Positions 44,553-55,364 are shown, counted from the first letter of the stretch. The stretch is DNA of 64,000 bases from CAVOGJ01 sp963700865 (GCA_963700865.1 CAVOZC010000018.1:62001-126000); one strand, 5' to 3'. The notes: generated by a model not told the origin, from the sequence alone. Numbers and translations are program-made.

Positions 44553-47500
44553 ATGCGCTACCGAATTACCGATACCGATCCTTTCCCCCAGCCAGTTGGC
44601 AAGCCGGCGCGGCCCCGCAACAGTCGCGGTCGCCGTTGGCTGGTCTGCGTCGCCATCCTCCTGGCGTTTATCTGGTTCGCGCCGTCCCTCGTGGCGATTT
44701 CCGGACTCCGCAACCGCATTCTGCCCGCGGTTTTGCCCGAGTTTACCGGCCGAGTCATCATCGGTTCCGCCACTGTGGGCTGGCTGTCGCCCATCGAGTT
44801 GCGGGACGTGGCGATCTGGGACGCTGACAACCAGCCGATCGCACGCATTCCGTTGGCCACCTCGGAAAAGCGTTTGCTGAATTTCCTGACCGATCCACAA
44901 CGACTGGGAACGTTTTATCTGCAACAGCCCGAATTGCACGTGGTACTCGCCGAGAACTCCAGCAACATCGAACAGCTCATGCTTTCGCTGGCAGCAGACG
45001 GTGAAGCCGACAACGGGGCGGCCTCCGCCCTCGGCTTTGGGATTTCCGTCACGGAAGGCAAGGTCCTTCTGAACGATACGGTCTCGGGACAGGCGTGCGT
45101 GATCGACCATTTAGAGATGCTGCTAGAGTGCCCCGACCATCCGCCGGCTCCGTTGAGCCTCAGCCTGGCCGCCGAGGCGCAGCAGGGTGCCGAGCGAGGA
45201 CAGATATCCGGCACATTTCAATGGCAGATGCCGGCGACGTTTACGGATGCCGACTTGGGGGATGGCCAATTGCAGCTGCTGTCCAACGGCTTCCCCTTGA
45301 TCACCATCGAGCCATTCTTGCGGCGCGCCGAGCGGGACCTGCGTGTGGCCGGTCAACTCGACGCCGACCTTAAGATCTCGTGGAACCGTAGTGACCGAGG
45401 TCCCAAAATACTCGGACACGGTTCGCTGGCCATCCACAACCCGACGGTGGACATGCCCAGCCTGCTGGGTGAAGACCGCCTGGTCTTGCAACGGATTTCC
45501 GGCACGCTCGACGTCAGCAACGAGCAGGATCAGCTGAACGTAAACGCGGTAAGACTCCATTCCGATGTCGCCGATCTGACGATTTCGGGTGCCGCGGATC
45601 TGCGGGAGTTTCTCGCCGGCGCGAATCCGATCACGGCGCTCTTGAATTGGCAATCGTCGCATCATTTCCAGGTACAGGGCCATATCGACGTCGCAAGGAT
45701 GGCCGCCACGCTGCCCCACCTGCTGCGGCTGCGCGAAGACACACAAATATCGCAGGGCTTGATCACGCTGGACCTGCAGAGCCGTGTCGACCTGGGACAG
45801 CGGATGGTCGAAGCATCCCTGCAAACCGATCAGCTGCAGGCCATCAACAATGGTCGACCGATCAGCTGGAACCAGCCGTTGCATGTTTCCCTGCAAGGTA
45901 TTTCTTCGGCAGCGGGCGTGCAGGTGCGGCAACTCACCTGCCAGTCGGATTTCATCGAAGCCAGCGCGTCGGGTACCCTGCAGCAGGGAACACTGCAAGC
46001 GACCTGCGATTTAAACCGACTCGCCAGCCAGCTGAGCCGATTTTGTGACTTGGGCGATTTGCAACTTGCCGGTCGCATGACGGCGGAAGGAACCTGGCAA
46101 CGGACGTTGACCAGCCAGTCCCGCGGAACTCTTACGGCGGTGATCCGCGAGCTCTCCGCCTCGGCGGCCGGCCTGCGGCCTCTGGAGGAACGAGAGCTTC
46201 GCGTGATGGCGTCCCTCGACGGGGCGATGACCAGCAGCGGTGTGGAGCGACTTGACACCGCTACCATCGAGATCATCAGCGGCGAAGATCGACTGTTGGT
46301 CGAACTGACGCAGCCACTGGATCGCCCGACCGTGGAATCTGCCTGGCCACTCAAATACGAACTGGCCGGCGACAGTTCGTCCTGGCTCGCCCGGCTGCAA
46401 CCCTGGGTGACGCTGGAAGCATGGGACATTCACGCCCAAATCCAAGCCGCGGGGAGCGGCAGCTTTCAGGCCCAGCAGGTCGCGCTTAACGAGTGCCAGA
46501 TTCATCTTTCGGAAGTCAGCGTGAAGGGTCCTGGCCTGTTGATTCGTGAGCCGCAGGTCGACCTGCAGGGCGTCGCTGAGCTGGAAAGCCGCCGGGAATC
46601 AGCTGACCATTCCCACTTGCACGCTGGCCAGCGCTTCCCTCGCCGCCCGCGGTGAGAACCTCGATGTGAGGGTTGATGGAGCCCAAACTTCCGCCCGCGG
46701 CAGTCTTTCCTATCGGGGCGATCTGGCGAGACTTTGGAATTGGCAGTACGCGGTGGAACCACCGACGCTGCAAATCCGTGGACAAGCGCAAGGCCGCGCC
46801 ACATTCGCCACGGCCAAGGGCTTGATCGAATTTCAAAATACGACGGACGTGGTACAGGCCGCGATCGACCAGCGAGCTGGCGGAGTCCCTCCCCGCGGCG
46901 GCCTGGCGAACTGGACGACTGTCTGGAGCGAGCCGCAATTGAATACCGCGGCCTCGGGAAGCTACGCGCCGGCCGACGATCGACTGGTGCTCGCCGAGCT
47001 GAACATGACGACGCCGGCGATCGCCATGACGTCCCGCGGCGACTTGATGCATCTGACAACGTCGCCGAGCGCCGATCTGGCGGGCGAGCTGACTTACGAT
47101 CTGGCCCTGCTGGCGGATCAACTACGAGGCAGTATCGGTCCCGAGGTGCAGCTGCGGGGCCGGCAATCGGCTCCCTTTACCGTCCGCGGACCGTTGACCA
47201 ACACCGCGCTTGCTGTGGGCGAGTCGCCGTCACGCTTGTCCCCATCGACGGCGCATTCCGCCACGGTGCCCGCTGAGCTGACTGCGGAGACGACGATCGG
47301 TTGGGACGCCTTGAGTGCCTATGGGCTCGTCCTGGGTCCGCAGAACTTAACGGCCCGGCTGGCACAAGGCACGCTTTCGTTCAGCCCCCTGCAGACGACA
47401 CTCGCCGCCGGAAATATTTCGGTTGCGCCGCGGATTGAATTAAATGCGAATCCCATGATGCTGGTCGTCGATCAGGGGATGGTCGCGGAGGGGATTCAAA

Positions 47501-48138
47501 TCACGCCAGAAATGTTTCGAGGCTGGTTCAAATACATCGCCCCCATTCTGGCAGATGCCGCCACGGCCGATGGGAAGATGTCGATTTACCTGCAAGGCGC
47601 GCAGATTCCGTTGGCCCAACCTCAGTCCGCTTCGTTGGCGGGTAGCCTGATCATCGATGGGGCTCAGGTCAAACCCGGACCGATGGCCCAACAACTACTG
47701 GGCATCGTGACCGAATTCTCGACGTTGATGCAACGCTCGGCCCCCAACCTGGGCTTCCTCTCGGAGGGGCGTGACTGGCTGGAGATCACTCCCCAGCAGG
47801 TCGATTTTCAAATGTCACAAGGTCGCATCTACCATCGCAACCTGGCGCTCAAGGCGGGCCAAGTGACGCTGCGGACCCAGGGCTGGGTAGGCGTCGATCA
47901 GACGATCGGCTTGATGGCGGAGATTCCCGTCCAGGACGATTGGATCGCTAAGCAGAAACTGCTGGCCGGGATGCAGGGCCAGACCATCAAGATTCCGATC
48001 CAGGGCACCTTCGCTCGACCCCAACTCGAACGTAGCGCGCTGGCGCAGCTATCCCGACAAATGGTCGAGAGCACCGCTCAAAATCTGCTGCAGGACGAAC
48101 TGCAAAAAGGCCTGCAGAAGCTGCTGGGCCCCAAATAG
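44553..48138 (+). CDS. AsmA-like envelope protein, one frameshift
   Basis: One membrane helix near the start (RWLVCVAILLAFIWFAPSLV, residues 29-48) is followed by about 1130 residues of beta-rich repeats, as in AsmA/TamB/DUF748 proteins that bridge the periplasm. Typical pieces are GRVIIGSATVGWLSPIELRD, VAIWDADNQPIARIPLATSE, GTFYLQQPELHVVLAENSSN and, near the C-terminus, LEITPQQVDFQMSQGRIYHR. The frame changes near 46583; removing one base joins GVAELE to AAGNQLTIPTCTLAS, giving about 1194 residues. Such proteins are thought to move lipids to the outer membrane. The start is ATG 44553. The gene is single, with the MBL gene 165 bases downstream on the same strand. Confidence 0.8.
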
Positions 48139-48302
48139 TCGCGGCCTGCTGGTGCACGCCCGTCGGCGACCGCCATCGTTTGCGAAATCACCCCTTTCTC
48201 GCGAAACACAAGCCGCCGCAGTCGGCAGAGCCGGTCGCTCGGATTATAGTGGCGGGTAGACTGATCGCCATCGCGGCTTGCCCCCTTTCACGGTGCGCCC
48301 CC

Positions 48303-49040
48303 ATGAAGCTCATCCTGCTGGGAACCGGTGGCTACCATCCGAGCGAATCGCGGCATACGGCTTGCCTGATGCTTCCCGCCGCTGGAATTGTGCTGGACGC
48401 TGGCACCGCCATGTTTCGCGTGCGTGAGTTCCTCGAGACCGAACACCTCGACATCCTGCTAAGCCATGCTCATCTCGATCATGTCGTGGGACTCACCTTC
48501 ATGTTCGATGTCCTTTACAAGAAACACATTTCGCGCGTGACGGCTCATCTGGCGGCCGAAAAGATCGCGGCGGTACGTGAGCATCTGTTTGCCGAAGCGA
48601 TCTTCCCCGTCGAGCCTCCTTTTGACTTTTCTCCGGTCGAATCACTCGCGCAATTGGATGATTGCCGCGTCACCTGGTTTCCGCTCGAACACCCGGGCGG
48701 GTCGATTGGCTATCGACTCGACTGGCCCGACCGTTCCATGGCTTATGTCACGGACACCGTGGCCGATGAGAACGCGGCCTATGTGCGTCTGATCGAAGGC
48801 GTCGACTTGCTCGTACACGAATGTTATTTTGCCGACGAGGCGGACGGCTACGCACGGCGAACGGGACACAGTTGGGCCACGGCCGTGGCGGCCGTGGCCC
48901 AACGCGCCGCTGTGGGCCGACTGGCCCTCGTGCACGTGAATCCGGTACTCAACGAGTACGATCCGATCGGCCTGCACGTCGTGCAGGATATTTTTCCTGA
49001 CGCCGTGCTCGGCACCGATCGCATGGAACTTGACTTCTAG
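48303..49040 (+). CDS. MBL-fold metal-dependent hydrolase
   Basis: A metallo-beta-lactamase-fold protein near the RNase Z/PqsE group. The start MKLILLGTGGYHPSESRHTA resembles RNase Z, the metal site is LLSHAHLDHVVGL (HxHxDH, residues 53-60), then the aspartate region SMAYVTDTVADEN, the histidine in LLVHECYFADEADG and the last histidine HVNPV. Length is 245 residues, shorter than tRNase Z and lacking its flexible arm, so tRNA processing is unlikely. The substrate is open. TATAGT at 48245-48250 could be a -10 box. The stop overlaps the stop of the next, converging gene by four bases (49037-49040). Confidence 0.88.
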   Translation: MKLILLGTGGYHPSESRHTACLMLPAAGIVLDAGTAMFRVREFLETEHLDILLSHAHLDHVVGLTFMFDVLYKKHISRVTAHLAAEKIAAVREHLFAEAIFPVEPPFDFSPVESLAQLDDCRVTWFPLEHPGGSIGYRLDWPDRSMAYVTDTVADENAAYVRLIEGVDLLVHECYFADEADGYARRTGHSWATAVAAVAQRAAVGRLALVHVNPVLNEYDPIGLHVVQDIFPDAVLGTDRMELDF

Positions 49041-50412
49041 CCGTGTTGGCGACGGGACCGCGAACGCACCCGGCGGCGTCCGACCCATCCCAGCAGCAAC
49101 CCTCCGCAAGCCACGAGCGGCAGCGCCTGCGGTTCGGGCACGACCGCCGTGCCGCCCGACGTCTGGAACTTATTGCCGTTCCAGATGTTAAAATCTGATA
49201 CGTCAATCGAACCGTCGGCATTGAAGTCGCCCAGGCAAAAGGCCGGCGTCGCCGTGAACTTGTTCGAGTTCCAGAAGTTAAAGTCAGACACGTCGACGCT
49301 GCCGTCGAGGTTGGCGTCGCCCGACAAGAAGGGGCCTCCCACCTCGGCATTGCCCCCCTCGACCAGCCATGCGGCCAGATCGTCGCCGTTGACCAACCCG
49401 TCGGCCGTGAGATCGAACGCCGAATCGTTCGTGCCGGCGACAATACTGGCGACCAGCGGATCCACATCGAGACAGTCGTAGACGCCGTCGTTGTTGAAGT
49501 CCCCATCGATCGAGGAAGTAATCTCCGTCACGACGAAATTGTCGTACAGCCCAAAGCTCCACTGGGCGCGTCGCTGACGCTGCTGAAGTAATCGCCATAG
49601 CCGAGCATCACGTTCCCCTCGATATCGGCATCGGTATCCGAAGCAATCAGCAGATCGTCCACGTAAAAGTCGACCTGCGTGCCCACCTTTTCAATTTTCA
49701 GCTCATGCCAGGCAAATGCCATCTGGCCAGGCGCGGTAAGCCCCACCTGGTTATCCACGCCACCCTGCACCGGCAACAAGGTCACCTCGATGTTGCCCGG
49801 AAAAATATCCGTGTAGTAGGCGTCCGAGGTGTTGTTGCTGGGGCCCTGGTTGATGCCCGGGGCGTTAAAGCCATCGTTGGTGAAGGACCGCACATCCGTG
49901 CCTGAGCCTCCCTCTCCTGTGATCGTGAAGTAGGTCCCGCTGATGTTGCCAATTTGAATGGCGCTGGGACCGGGAAGCGCATTGAAACCGACACCAAACA
50001 TGAAGGCTTGCGTCGATCCGGTGCCACCACCCGGCAATGGTCCGTTGGCATTCATCCACAGGTCGGCGGTGACGCGGTAATCCTTGTCGGGCAGATTCAT
50101 GCCCAAACCGATCGGCACGATCTGGACGGCGCTGGTGGCCCCGGTACCGCCGCCTGGCGGATTGTTGGCCCGCATGATCACGCCTGTCGTACCGCCCGAG
50201 GTCGAGTTAGGCGCCTCCGGAATGCCCAGGGTGCTGTAGTCAAAAGCAAAGGTCACTTCATCATTGTCAGGTGTGAATTCGAGCACCCGATAATTCAGCG
50301 ACGTATCCGTATTGAAGTCGTCACTATATAGCTGACCACAGACGGGCACGGCCCACATCAGGACGGGAAAGACCGCGACCGCGGACCAACGACGGAACAT
50401 ACTCGAATTCAT
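49037..50412 (-). CDS. Secreted protein with dockerin-like calcium loops and PEP-CTERM tail, one frameshift
   Basis: A signal peptide (RRWSAVAVFPVLMWAVPVCG) leads to a beta-rich, Gly/Asn-rich domain of about 270 residues (DDFNTDTSLNYRVLEFTPDN; WHELKIEKVGTQVDFYVDDL), like lectin or laminin-type folds. After the frame change near 49562 (one missing base) come four calcium-loop repeats: DGDFNNDGVYDCLDVDPLV, DLTADGLVNGDDLAAWL, GDANLDGSVDVSDFNFW and GDFNADGSIDVSDFNIW, which resemble dockerin type I and EF-hand loops. The last part is a PEP-CTERM tail (VPEPQALPLVACGGLLLGWV then GRRRVRSRSRR). Repaired length is about 458. ATG 50412 has AAGG eight bases upstream. Cell-surface attachment of a calcium-binding matrix protein is inferred. 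Confidence 0.82.
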
Positions 50413-50546
50413 TATCCAACCTTTCAAACGAAATTTAAGGGAAACTTCTCAACACTCCCAGTGTATCCCAGGGGCGAGCAATTGCGAGCAACTGGGCTGA
50501 AAATGTCGAACGCCGCCGCCGAACGCCACGGGGCCTGGCGGCCCAG

Positions 50547-50921
50547 CTATGCATGCAGCAGCGAAATCACCAGCGGCACCGACAGGACCGTCCCCAGCAG
50601 AAATAGCCCCCAATGGACGATTCGATGGCGGTGCCCCAGGTAGGCCAGGTAGCCGCAGAAGATCGTTCCGGCGGAGAAACAGAGATTGGCCCCCAGACAC
50701 CCCACCGTCAGCTTGGCCGCGATCACCCGCGGCTGGTCGATCCAAGTCTCCGACATCAGCAGCCATTGCAGGCAAACCATGGCCAGCAACAAGCTGTTAT
50801 AGAGGATGCGCAGTTTCTCGAAGTCCATGACCGCCTGGCCCACCTCCGCCGGCCGACGATCGGCGTCGACTGGCCGCTCGTCCCGTTCGGCCGACGGTGC
50901 ACGGTACGGGTTCGTTTCCAC
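50547..50921 (-). CDS. Small membrane protein with NPYRAP N-terminus
   Basis: A 124-residue protein that begins with ETNPYRAPSAERDERPVDAD after a GTG start. N-termini of the form NPYxAP are common in planctomycete membrane proteins. Three hydrophobic segments follow (LYNSLLLAMVCLQWLLM, LTVGCLGANLCFSAGTIFCG, HWGLFLLGTVLSVPLVISLL). The GTG at 50921 has a good ribosome site (AGGAG on the minus strand, six bases ahead). No function is known. It is the third of three minus-strand genes in a row (flavin monooxygenase, zinc-ribbon protein, this one). Confidence 0.75.
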   Translation of the reverse strand: METNPYRAPSAERDERPVDADRRPAEVGQAVMDFEKLRILYNSLLLAMVCLQWLLMSETWIDQPRVIAAKLTVGCLGANLCFSAGTIFCGYLAYLGHRHRIVHWGLFLLGTVLSVPLVISLLHA

Positions 50922-51013
50922 GGTCCACTCCTAGTTCGCAGGCGGTGCGGCGAGGACGCTCGTTGTTCCTCGGTGACTGGCCGGTTACGATCCCCGGGCG
51001 AATGACGCGACGT

Positions 51014-51364
51014 CTACGCGATCAACTCCGAAAATCCCTGCCAGGCCAACCAACAACTGTAGACGGCCACCGCGATGAGCAGGCACGTGTAGACCGTCAC
51101 GACAAACGACCAGAACCATTTCTCCGAGCGGGAAAAGCCGCGACTGAGCCACAGCACGGGCAACCCCAGGACGCCGGTGACGCCGAAGAGCAAGACGAGA
51201 ACCACCCAGCGATGATCGATCAACCGCATGGACGGTTGCCCCTCGCTCGTTGCCGACTCTGACGTGACGGCCCGCAACAGCCCGCAGTTCGCGCACTCCG
51301 CAACGGTCGGGTCAGGGAGGCTCGCTCCGCATTTACGACATCGCGATCGCGGGGCGCCATTCAC
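51014..51364 (-). CDS. Zinc-ribbon small membrane protein
   Basis: A four-cysteine zinc ribbon (CRKCGASLPDPTVAECANCG) near the N-terminus is followed by two or three membrane helices (WVVLVLLFGVTGVLGLPVLW, WFWSFVVTVYTCLLIAVAVY). GTG 51364 overlaps the TGA of the monooxygenase gene (GTGA, 51361-51364), which suggests coupled translation. GTG 51385 is in frame and would add seven residues. The ribbon points to a partner-binding role in the cytoplasm at the membrane; the function is unknown. Confidence 0.7.
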   Translation of the reverse strand: MNGAPRSRCRKCGASLPDPTVAECANCGLLRAVTSESATSEGQPSMRLIDHRWVVLVLLFGVTGVLGLPVLWLSRGFSRSEKWFWSFVVTVYTCLLIAVAVYSCWLAWQGFSELIA

Positions 51365-52746
51365 GACAACGATTCCATCTCCCACGTTGCGGACCGACGT
51401 GACGTCGCCGGGGAAGCCTGCTCCAGTGGAGTGACGTCATATCTCGCGAATCGTCGCAGCAATTTCCGCAGGCGGCGGCGATACTCGAAGTAGCTGACTT
51501 CCAGGACGTGACGCGGCGAATCGACGTAACTCCGTGCGCGACCGGCGGAGGAGAGCCCCTTATGGATCTGGCGGCGGAACCAGCGGGCGGCGGAGGGACA
51601 CGTGGTCTGGGCCGCGACAAATTGCGCGACGAGTTGAGCCTGATAATCGGCCAGCGCCCAGATCCCACCATCGGGCTGAATCATCCCCACGACAAACAGC
51701 GAATCATACCGCGGATGGAACGTGTTGAGGAATAGGCGTGGCGCGTTACCCTGCCAGCCGAGATGCTTGGCGTCGATGAAAGGAAATGTCAGTTCATATC
51801 CCGTCGCGCAAATGATCGTGTCAATCAGCTCGCTGCGACCATCGGCAAAGCTTACCCGTCGTCCCTCGATGCGGACCACATCGCCTACGGGGACGACCTG
51901 CCCATGTCCCACCGCCGGCAAGATTTGGCTATTCACGATCGGATGGGACGCGAACATCGGATGATCGGGAGTCGGCAATCCGTAGCGCTCCGGACGACCC
52001 GCCGCTACGCCAATGCACCAGGCAGTGATCTGTCTAGCCAGCCAGGTCGGGAGCCACCAGCGTGACATCGTGTCTCCGCAACGATCGATGGGTGCCCCGA
52101 AAAGGTATTTGGGAAAGATATGGTAGCCGCGACGCAAACTCCACACGGTGCGTGCCGCGACACGTGAGACCTCGACCGCAATGTCACACCCCGAATTGCC
52201 CGCACCGATCACCAGCACGCGTTGGCCAGCGAATGCTTCCGCATTCCAATAATCGTGCGCGTGGAGCTGCTCACCGTCAAACGAGCCGGTCAGTTGGGGC
52301 CACAGGGGCTTCCAATGGTGGCCGTTGGCGATGACCACGCCGGCGTACGTACGGGGTTCCGGTTCTCCCGCCACTTGGACCAACCAACCGTGTTCCGCGG
52401 GCACGACCTGCTCGACACGACATCCGTACTCGATGTGCTTGCCAAGTTGATACTCGGCCGCATAGGCCCGCAAATAGGCGAGCGCCTGGGTGTGGCTGGG
52501 ATAGTGCGGAAACTCACGCGGCATGCGAAAATCGGGGAACTCGGTCAGCCGTTTCGATGAAATCAGATGCGCCGATTGGTACACACTGCTCGTCGGGTTA
52601 CGACAATTCCAATTTCCTCCCAGGTCGGTATGCCGTTCCAGACAGCGCACGGGAATGCCCATCCCCGCGAGCTGTCGCGTCGCCGCCAGCCCGCAGGGTC
52701 CTGCCCCGATCACGCAATAGGCGTTCGTCTTGGTCTTGCTGATCAT
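51361..52746 (-). CDS. Flavin-containing monooxygenase
   Basis: An FAD/NADPH monooxygenase of the FMO class, which oxygenates N- or S-containing compounds. FAD site: YCVIGAGPCGLAATRQL (residues 10-26). NADPH site: VLVIGAGNSGCDIAVEV. Between them is the family signature FxGxxxHxxxY, seen as FDGEQLHAHDY. Also present are YQSAHLISSKRLTEFPDF and the ATGY motif (IICATGYELTFPF). Length is 461 residues, normal for bacterial FMO. ATG 52746 is chosen because the longer reading to 52884 has 46 extra residues without similarity. The coupled zinc-ribbon gene follows. The substrate is unknown; trimethylamine is one option. Confidence 0.92.
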   Translation of the reverse strand: MISKTKTNAYCVIGAGPCGLAATRQLAGMGIPVRCLERHTDLGGNWNCRNPTSSVYQSAHLISSKRLTEFPDFRMPREFPHYPSHTQALAYLRAYAAEYQLGKHIEYGCRVEQVVPAEHGWLVQVAGEPEPRTYAGVVIANGHHWKPLWPQLTGSFDGEQLHAHDYWNAEAFAGQRVLVIGAGNSGCDIAVEVSRVAARTVWSLRRGYHIFPKYLFGAPIDRCGDTMSRWWLPTWLARQITAWCIGVAAGRPERYGLPTPDHPMFASHPIVNSQILPAVGHGQVVPVGDVVRIEGRRVSFADGRSELIDTIICATGYELTFPFIDAKHLGWQGNAPRLFLNTFHPRYDSLFVVGMIQPDGGIWALADYQAQLVAQFVAAQTTCPSAARWFRRQIHKGLSSAGRARSYVDSPRHVLEVSYFEYRRRLRKLLRRFARYDVTPLEQASPATSRRSATWEMESLS

Positions 52747-53253
52747 GCTCCGCGCCTGAGAAACGTACAGCGTAGCCGAAAATGGGTCCGTCCGGGCAGT
52801 CACCCGCTGGGGACCCGTCCCGCGATGTCGCGGCCCACCATTCCGGCAGTGGAAACTTCCAGGCGATTTCTCTTGCCAAAACACCCTGAACCCCCACCGA
52901 TGACGGGTAGATCCGGACCCAGCCCGGCGGTCGGCCGCGCAAGAATTTCATGGCCGAACCTGCCAAAAACCTCGTAGAATGGATCGAAAAACCGTCGGCA
53001 GGCGAACGGGCTGACCACCGATCTCTCGAGAAACTCTGGCTTGCCTGCGAAAATCTTCACCTTTCTGGGGGCTCCCTGATACCCAAGCGATAAAGATCTG
53101 AGTAGAATCGCGTCTAGTCATTGATGACGCCAAAAAACTTTTTTTTCATACTTAACCCGCGGATCGGCGGGCGACGTCAACAGCGGCGAGGGAACGCGAT
53201 ACGTACCAGGACGGTGGCGCCTTTTTTGCGTGACGTTTTATGGGAGTCCTCCT
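52747..53253. other. Intergenic region, no gene seen
   Basis: These 507 bases between the divergent monooxygenase and alpha-CTD-like genes have no convincing gene. A/T-rich patches occur at about 53130-53150 (AAAAAACTTTTTTTT) and 53217-53240. A GGAG ribosome site at 53243-53246 serves ATG 53254. Control elements for both genes probably lie here, but I see no clear promoter. Confidence 0.4.
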
Positions 53254-54312
53254 ATGTCACAAACAAATTCGGCGGAGGAGCACAAGCTGGTAAGCAGTTT
53301 CGAATCGGTGCGGCGGACACTCCTGCAAGAAGAGTATCGAGACCGGCTGGAAAAACCGCTGGCTTACTGGGCGCTTCCCAACGATCGTCGACTCCCCTTG
53401 GCGTTTCTGGGACGTTCGCTGGGTGAGTTGCTCACGACCCCTTTCGACGATCTTTCCTCGACGCGGGGCATTGGCCAGAAAAAGATCAGCTCCTTGGTCA
53501 AGCTTCTCCATCGAGCGACCCATGACACGCCGCCCGCCGTGCCCTACGGCTTGCAGGCCTTGGCGGACGAGTTTGAACGCGAAAAGCAGGGCGAAGGCGG
53601 CTCGGCGGAATCTGGTGAATTTGATCCGAGCATTGTCTCCGAATCGCTGTGGGTCCAATGGTGCGACACGGTCCAGGCATTTCATTTGGGGCACGAGAAA
53701 CTGGGACGGCTGGCTCCCTCGCTACAGGCGTTGCCGACCGTCATTTGGGACCGTCCCCTCAGTTCGTATGTGGGCCGGACACTGGCGGAGATACGCCAGT
53801 TAAAGACGCATGGAGAGAAGCGGGTTCGCGTCGTGCTGGAGGTCTTTTATACGGTCCACGAAGCGCTTCACCGGACCAGGCATCCGGAGCATTTGTCGTT
53901 CAGTCTCGTGCCGGCCTTTGTGCCGGTCGTGGACGAATACCTGGCACGGATCAGTCGCTTCGATCCGATCACCGAGTCGCGGCAGGATGTCGCCGAACGG
54001 CTTGTGAAACCGCTCTTGTCCCAGGTGCTGACCGACTCGGGAGAGGCGGTCTACTCCCTGTCTCGGGATCGCCTAGGGATCGACGTGCCGGTTCACACGG
54101 TGCGCGAACAGGCACGCGAAATGGGCGTGACACGGGCACGCATTTACCAATTGCTGGAAGAGTGTGGCAAAATGATGTCTGTGCGTTGGCCCGAGGGTCG
54201 GTCGCAATTCAAGGGACTTGGCACGATTACGGATCCGGACACACGGGCCCTTATTCAGGCGACCCAGCAACTCTTCTTCCCCGAGAAGGGGGCCGACCCG
54301 GAAGAGGATTGA
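53254..54312 (+). CDS. Protein with two RNA polymerase alpha-CTD-like repeats and a C-terminal helix-turn-helix
   Basis: Two segments resemble the alpha-subunit C-terminal domain with its helix-hairpin-helix: LGRSLGELLTTPFDDLSSTR + GIGQKKISSLVKLLHRA (residues about 50-87) and LSSYVGRTLAEIRQLKTHGE + KRVRVVLEVFYTVHEAL (about 168-204). Near the end, GVTRARIYQLLEECGKMMSV is like a sigma region 4 or HTH. Length is 352 residues; there is no signal or membrane segment. This suggests a DNA- or RNA-polymerase-binding regulator, but the match is by eye and partial. The start is ATG 53254 with GGAG eight bases ahead. The gene is single between divergent FMO and convergent glycosyltransferase genes. Confidence 0.6.
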   Translation: MSQTNSAEEHKLVSSFESVRRTLLQEEYRDRLEKPLAYWALPNDRRLPLAFLGRSLGELLTTPFDDLSSTRGIGQKKISSLVKLLHRATHDTPPAVPYGLQALADEFEREKQGEGGSAESGEFDPSIVSESLWVQWCDTVQAFHLGHEKLGRLAPSLQALPTVIWDRPLSSYVGRTLAEIRQLKTHGEKRVRVVLEVFYTVHEALHRTRHPEHLSFSLVPAFVPVVDEYLARISRFDPITESRQDVAERLVKPLLSQVLTDSGEAVYSLSRDRLGIDVPVHTVREQAREMGVTRARIYQLLEECGKMMSVRWPEGRSQFKGLGTITDPDTRALIQATQQLFFPEKGADPEED

Positions 54313-54365
54313 CGCAGGGGCTTGTGAATTGCTTCGTGAGACAGGCCTCCGGCCAACCACGCGGA

Positions 54366-55223
54366 TCAGGCGGCCCGTTGTCGGACTTCGGGATGCGGCA
54401 ACGGTTGGGGATCGTTGATCGGTGGCCCAAAGCGGCCGGCGAGCCGGCCGGCCCAGCGAGACGGATGCGGCAGGTCGGCCAGCGTGTGCAGCAGCATCGC
54501 TCCCAGACGAGGGTAAGGCTGGCAGTCTTCCACGAAGTAGGTGCGTTGCAGCCGCGTGGTATCCCGCGCGAGACGAAATTCGGATGCCTCTCCCACGGAC
54601 GGGCGGTCCACGCGGTGGGTATCGACCAGCTGGCTCTCGCTCACCTGGGCCACCTCCAAACCATGGGCCTCTGCCCGTAACGCCAATTCGATATCAGCAA
54701 GTTCCGCGACAATCCGTGAATTCCAGCCCCCAATCCCGCGCAGCAGCTGCGTCCGAAAGAAGCCACCGTGCCAGGACGGGGCCAGCGGGCCCACGGGCCC
54801 AGGCGTCTGGGAATCGTCGACGCGACAACGGCGTCCCGCCGCGGACAGGGAGACGCCACAAAACGTCGCCGCTTCATGCAGCCGCGTGATCCGGGGCGCC
54901 ACCGCCAGCACGTGCGGCGGTGCCGCGTTCAGTCGTTCGACCGCCGCCGCGGTCCAGTGAGATGTGGCGAGCACCCCGGGGAACAGGCAATGCACCATGT
55001 CGGTTCCGGCCGCGCGGACGCCGGCATTCAATAAGTCCCGCCATTCACCACGGGCCCGTACGAAACGGACTTCGTCCTGCAGATCATAGGGATCCGCAAA
55101 ATCCGGCTCGCAAATCAACATGACTTCGCACGAGGGAGGTCGATTCTCGAGCACGGAGACTAACGTGTCTTCCCATGCGGTTTGTCCGCCAACCGCGGGC
55201 ACCAGGATCGAAAGCTGTGGCAC
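54366..55223 (-). CDS. Glycosyltransferase-like protein (GT2 type)
   Basis: The start (VPQLSILVPAVGGQTAWEDT then LVSVLENRP) and EVMLICEPDFADPYDL fit the nucleotide-sugar-binding part of family 2 glycosyltransferases. The central WHGGFFRTQLLRGIGGWNSR and AELADIELALRAEAHGLEV match the acceptor-loop region with a weak ED-like pair. The usual DxD is not clear (DMVHCLFPG occupies the place), so activity is doubtful. Length is 285 residues. GTG 55223 has AAGGA seven bases ahead. The gene lies alone; the target could be a cell-surface glycan. Alternatively it may be an inactive member. Confidence 0.7.
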   Translation of the reverse strand: MPQLSILVPAVGGQTAWEDTLVSVLENRPPSCEVMLICEPDFADPYDLQDEVRFVRARGEWRDLLNAGVRAAGTDMVHCLFPGVLATSHWTAAAVERLNAAPPHVLAVAPRITRLHEAATFCGVSLSAAGRRCRVDDSQTPGPVGPLAPSWHGGFFRTQLLRGIGGWNSRIVAELADIELALRAEAHGLEVAQVSESQLVDTHRVDRPSVGEASEFRLARDTTRLQRTYFVEDCQPYPRLGAMLLHTLADLPHPSRWAGRLAGRFGPPINDPQPLPHPEVRQRAA

Positions 55224-55364
55224 GGAACCATCCTTGGTTGTTAAGCATCGTGAACACCCTGCTCAAGATTGTTTCGGCCACGCCTGCCTGACTCGTTGAT
55301 CGAATCGGCGGCCAGCCGATTTTTCTCACGATGCAAGCGGATTTCTCCGCGTAATCGTTACCAA

